Positions 63,481 through 64,000 of a DNA stretch of 64,000 nucleotides are shown here, piece by piece. The position numbers and the translations under genes are program-made. The stretch is from Homarus americanus (taxonomy: Eukaryota; Arthropoda; Malacostraca; Decapoda; Nephropidae). Under the pieces are notes generated by a model. It was not told the origin of the DNA. It saw only the letters and a list, made by a program, of their open reading frames with translations, and did not search any database. Positions within the stretch are counted from its first letter, which is position 1. Every line of letters begins with the position of its first letter. Location of the stretch: the NCBI RefSeq assembly GCF_018991925.1, contig NW_024726342.1:30684-94683 (forward strand), written 5' to 3'.

Positions 63481-64000
63481 TATACTCGACCAAGGGACTT
63501 TGTTATACTCGATTAGGCGGCTTTGTTATACTCGATGAGGGGACTTTGTTATACTCGATGAGGGGCCTTTGTCATACTCGATGAGGGGCCTTTGTTATAC
63601 TATTTCAGGGGACTTTGTTATATTCGATTAGGGGCCTTTTTTGGACTCGATTAGTGGCCTTTGTTATACTCGATGAGGGGACTTTGTTATTCTCGATCAG
63701 GGGACTTTGTTGTACTCGAGCAGGGGGCTTTGTTATCCTCGATCAGGGGACTTTGTTATACTCGATCAGGAGGCTTTGTTATACTTGATCAGGGGACTTT
63801 GCTATACTCGACTAGGGGACTTTGTTATTCCTGATAAGGAGACTTTGTTATACTCGACCGGGGGACTTTGTTATACTCGATTCGGGGTTATGTTATACTC
63901 GATCAGGGGACTTTTATACTCGATGAGGGGCCTTGTATATACTCGATGAGGGCCTTTGTTATACTAGATCAGGGTCTTTGTTATACTCGAGCAGGGGCTT
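63120..64000 (+). repeat. Array B recurring block P, copy 4, cut by the window edge
   Basis: The order is the same as in the copy near 48.5 kb, from TTGTCCAGGCGGCTCTG and CTTACTGGATCAGGG through GAATAGGG (63383) to GATTCGGGG (63879) and GAGCAGGGGCTT at the last base. From about 63.5 kb it is nearly indel-free. GAATAGGG and GATTCGG lie 14,893 and 14,900 bp from their copy-3 counterparts. Confidence 0.87.

Larger units (their letters stand above)
43105..64000 (+). repeat. Satellite array B, 23-bp tandem unit
   Basis: The stretch is a continuous head-to-tail array of a 23-bp unit, GGGGACTTTG followed by TTATACTCGATCA (43% GC). Two positions act as a barcode of subtypes: CGATCAGG, CGACCAGG, CGATTAGG or CGATGAGG, combined with GGACTTT, GGCCTTT or GGGCTTT. 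Some units are shortened or altered, for example GGGATATGTTATAC. All + frames of the unit are open and, because 23 is not a multiple of 3, one frame passes through all phases in 69 bp, giving a 23-residue peptide period. The - strand has stops in every frame, which explains why long open frames occur on one strand only. Array B runs off the right edge of the window. I recognise no named family. Confidence 0.97.

Noticed and set aside
43105..64000. TATACT in each B unit as a bacterial -10 promoter element
   Set aside because: It repeats every 23 bp with no -35 partner at proper spacing, no gene follows, and the window does not look prokaryotic.
1..64000. Telomeric repeat or G-quadruplex tract
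   Set aside because: No TTAGGG-type run was seen. G runs occur once per unit with loops of 17-19 bases, too long for a standard quadruplex.

Overview
The window is made entirely of tandemly repeated (satellite) DNA. I find no credible protein-coding gene, RNA gene, mobile element or CRISPR array in it. Two unrelated-looking families lie side by side in the same orientation, and both run off the window edges. Positions 1 to about 43,104 are array A, with a 21-bp unit read as GTGTCAGAGG followed by TGTACCTGGGA. Positions about 43,105 to 64,000 are array B, with a 23-bp unit read as GGGGACTTTG followed by TTATACTCGATCA. Dividing lengths by unit size gives roughly 2,000 A units and 900 B units. 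The two meet directly, with no spacer, at a 7-bp stretch (TCAGAGG, 43,105-43,111) present in units of both families.

Both units lack stop codons on the + strand, so long open reading frames appear everywhere without being genes. In A the 21-bp length gives perfect 7-residue peptide periods in all three + frames. In B the 23-bp length makes each frame cycle through all three phases, giving a 23-residue period. Frames begin and end only where an indel shifts them.

Above the unit level there is higher-order structure. In A, a block of about 0.7 kb recurs at about 4.8, 7.6 and 11.0 kb. One marker variant recurs about 15 times and only left of 23 kb. Another recurs six times and only between 34 and 42 kb. 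In B, four blocks of exactly 160 bp, five of 196-198 bp, a duplication with a constant 6,448-bp offset, and a block recurring at 43.2, 45.9, 48.2 and 63.1 kb show repeated unequal exchange or segmental duplication.

Sequence texture changes abruptly. About 50.2-62.4 kb and 63.5-64.0 kb are nearly indel-free, whereas 43.1-50.2 kb, 62.4-63.5 kb and much of array A are full of single-base and homopolymer indels. Homologous blocks in the two textures share diagnostic substitutions but differ mostly by indels, so much of the 'divergence' may be unpolished long-read assembly error.

The organism cannot be identified from this sequence. Tens of kilobases of head-to-tail satellite with higher-order repeats and no genes point to a nuclear chromosome of a eukaryote (subtelomeric, pericentromeric or other heterochromatin). 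CpG-to-TpG/CpA variants in B hint at CpG methylation, but that is weak evidence.
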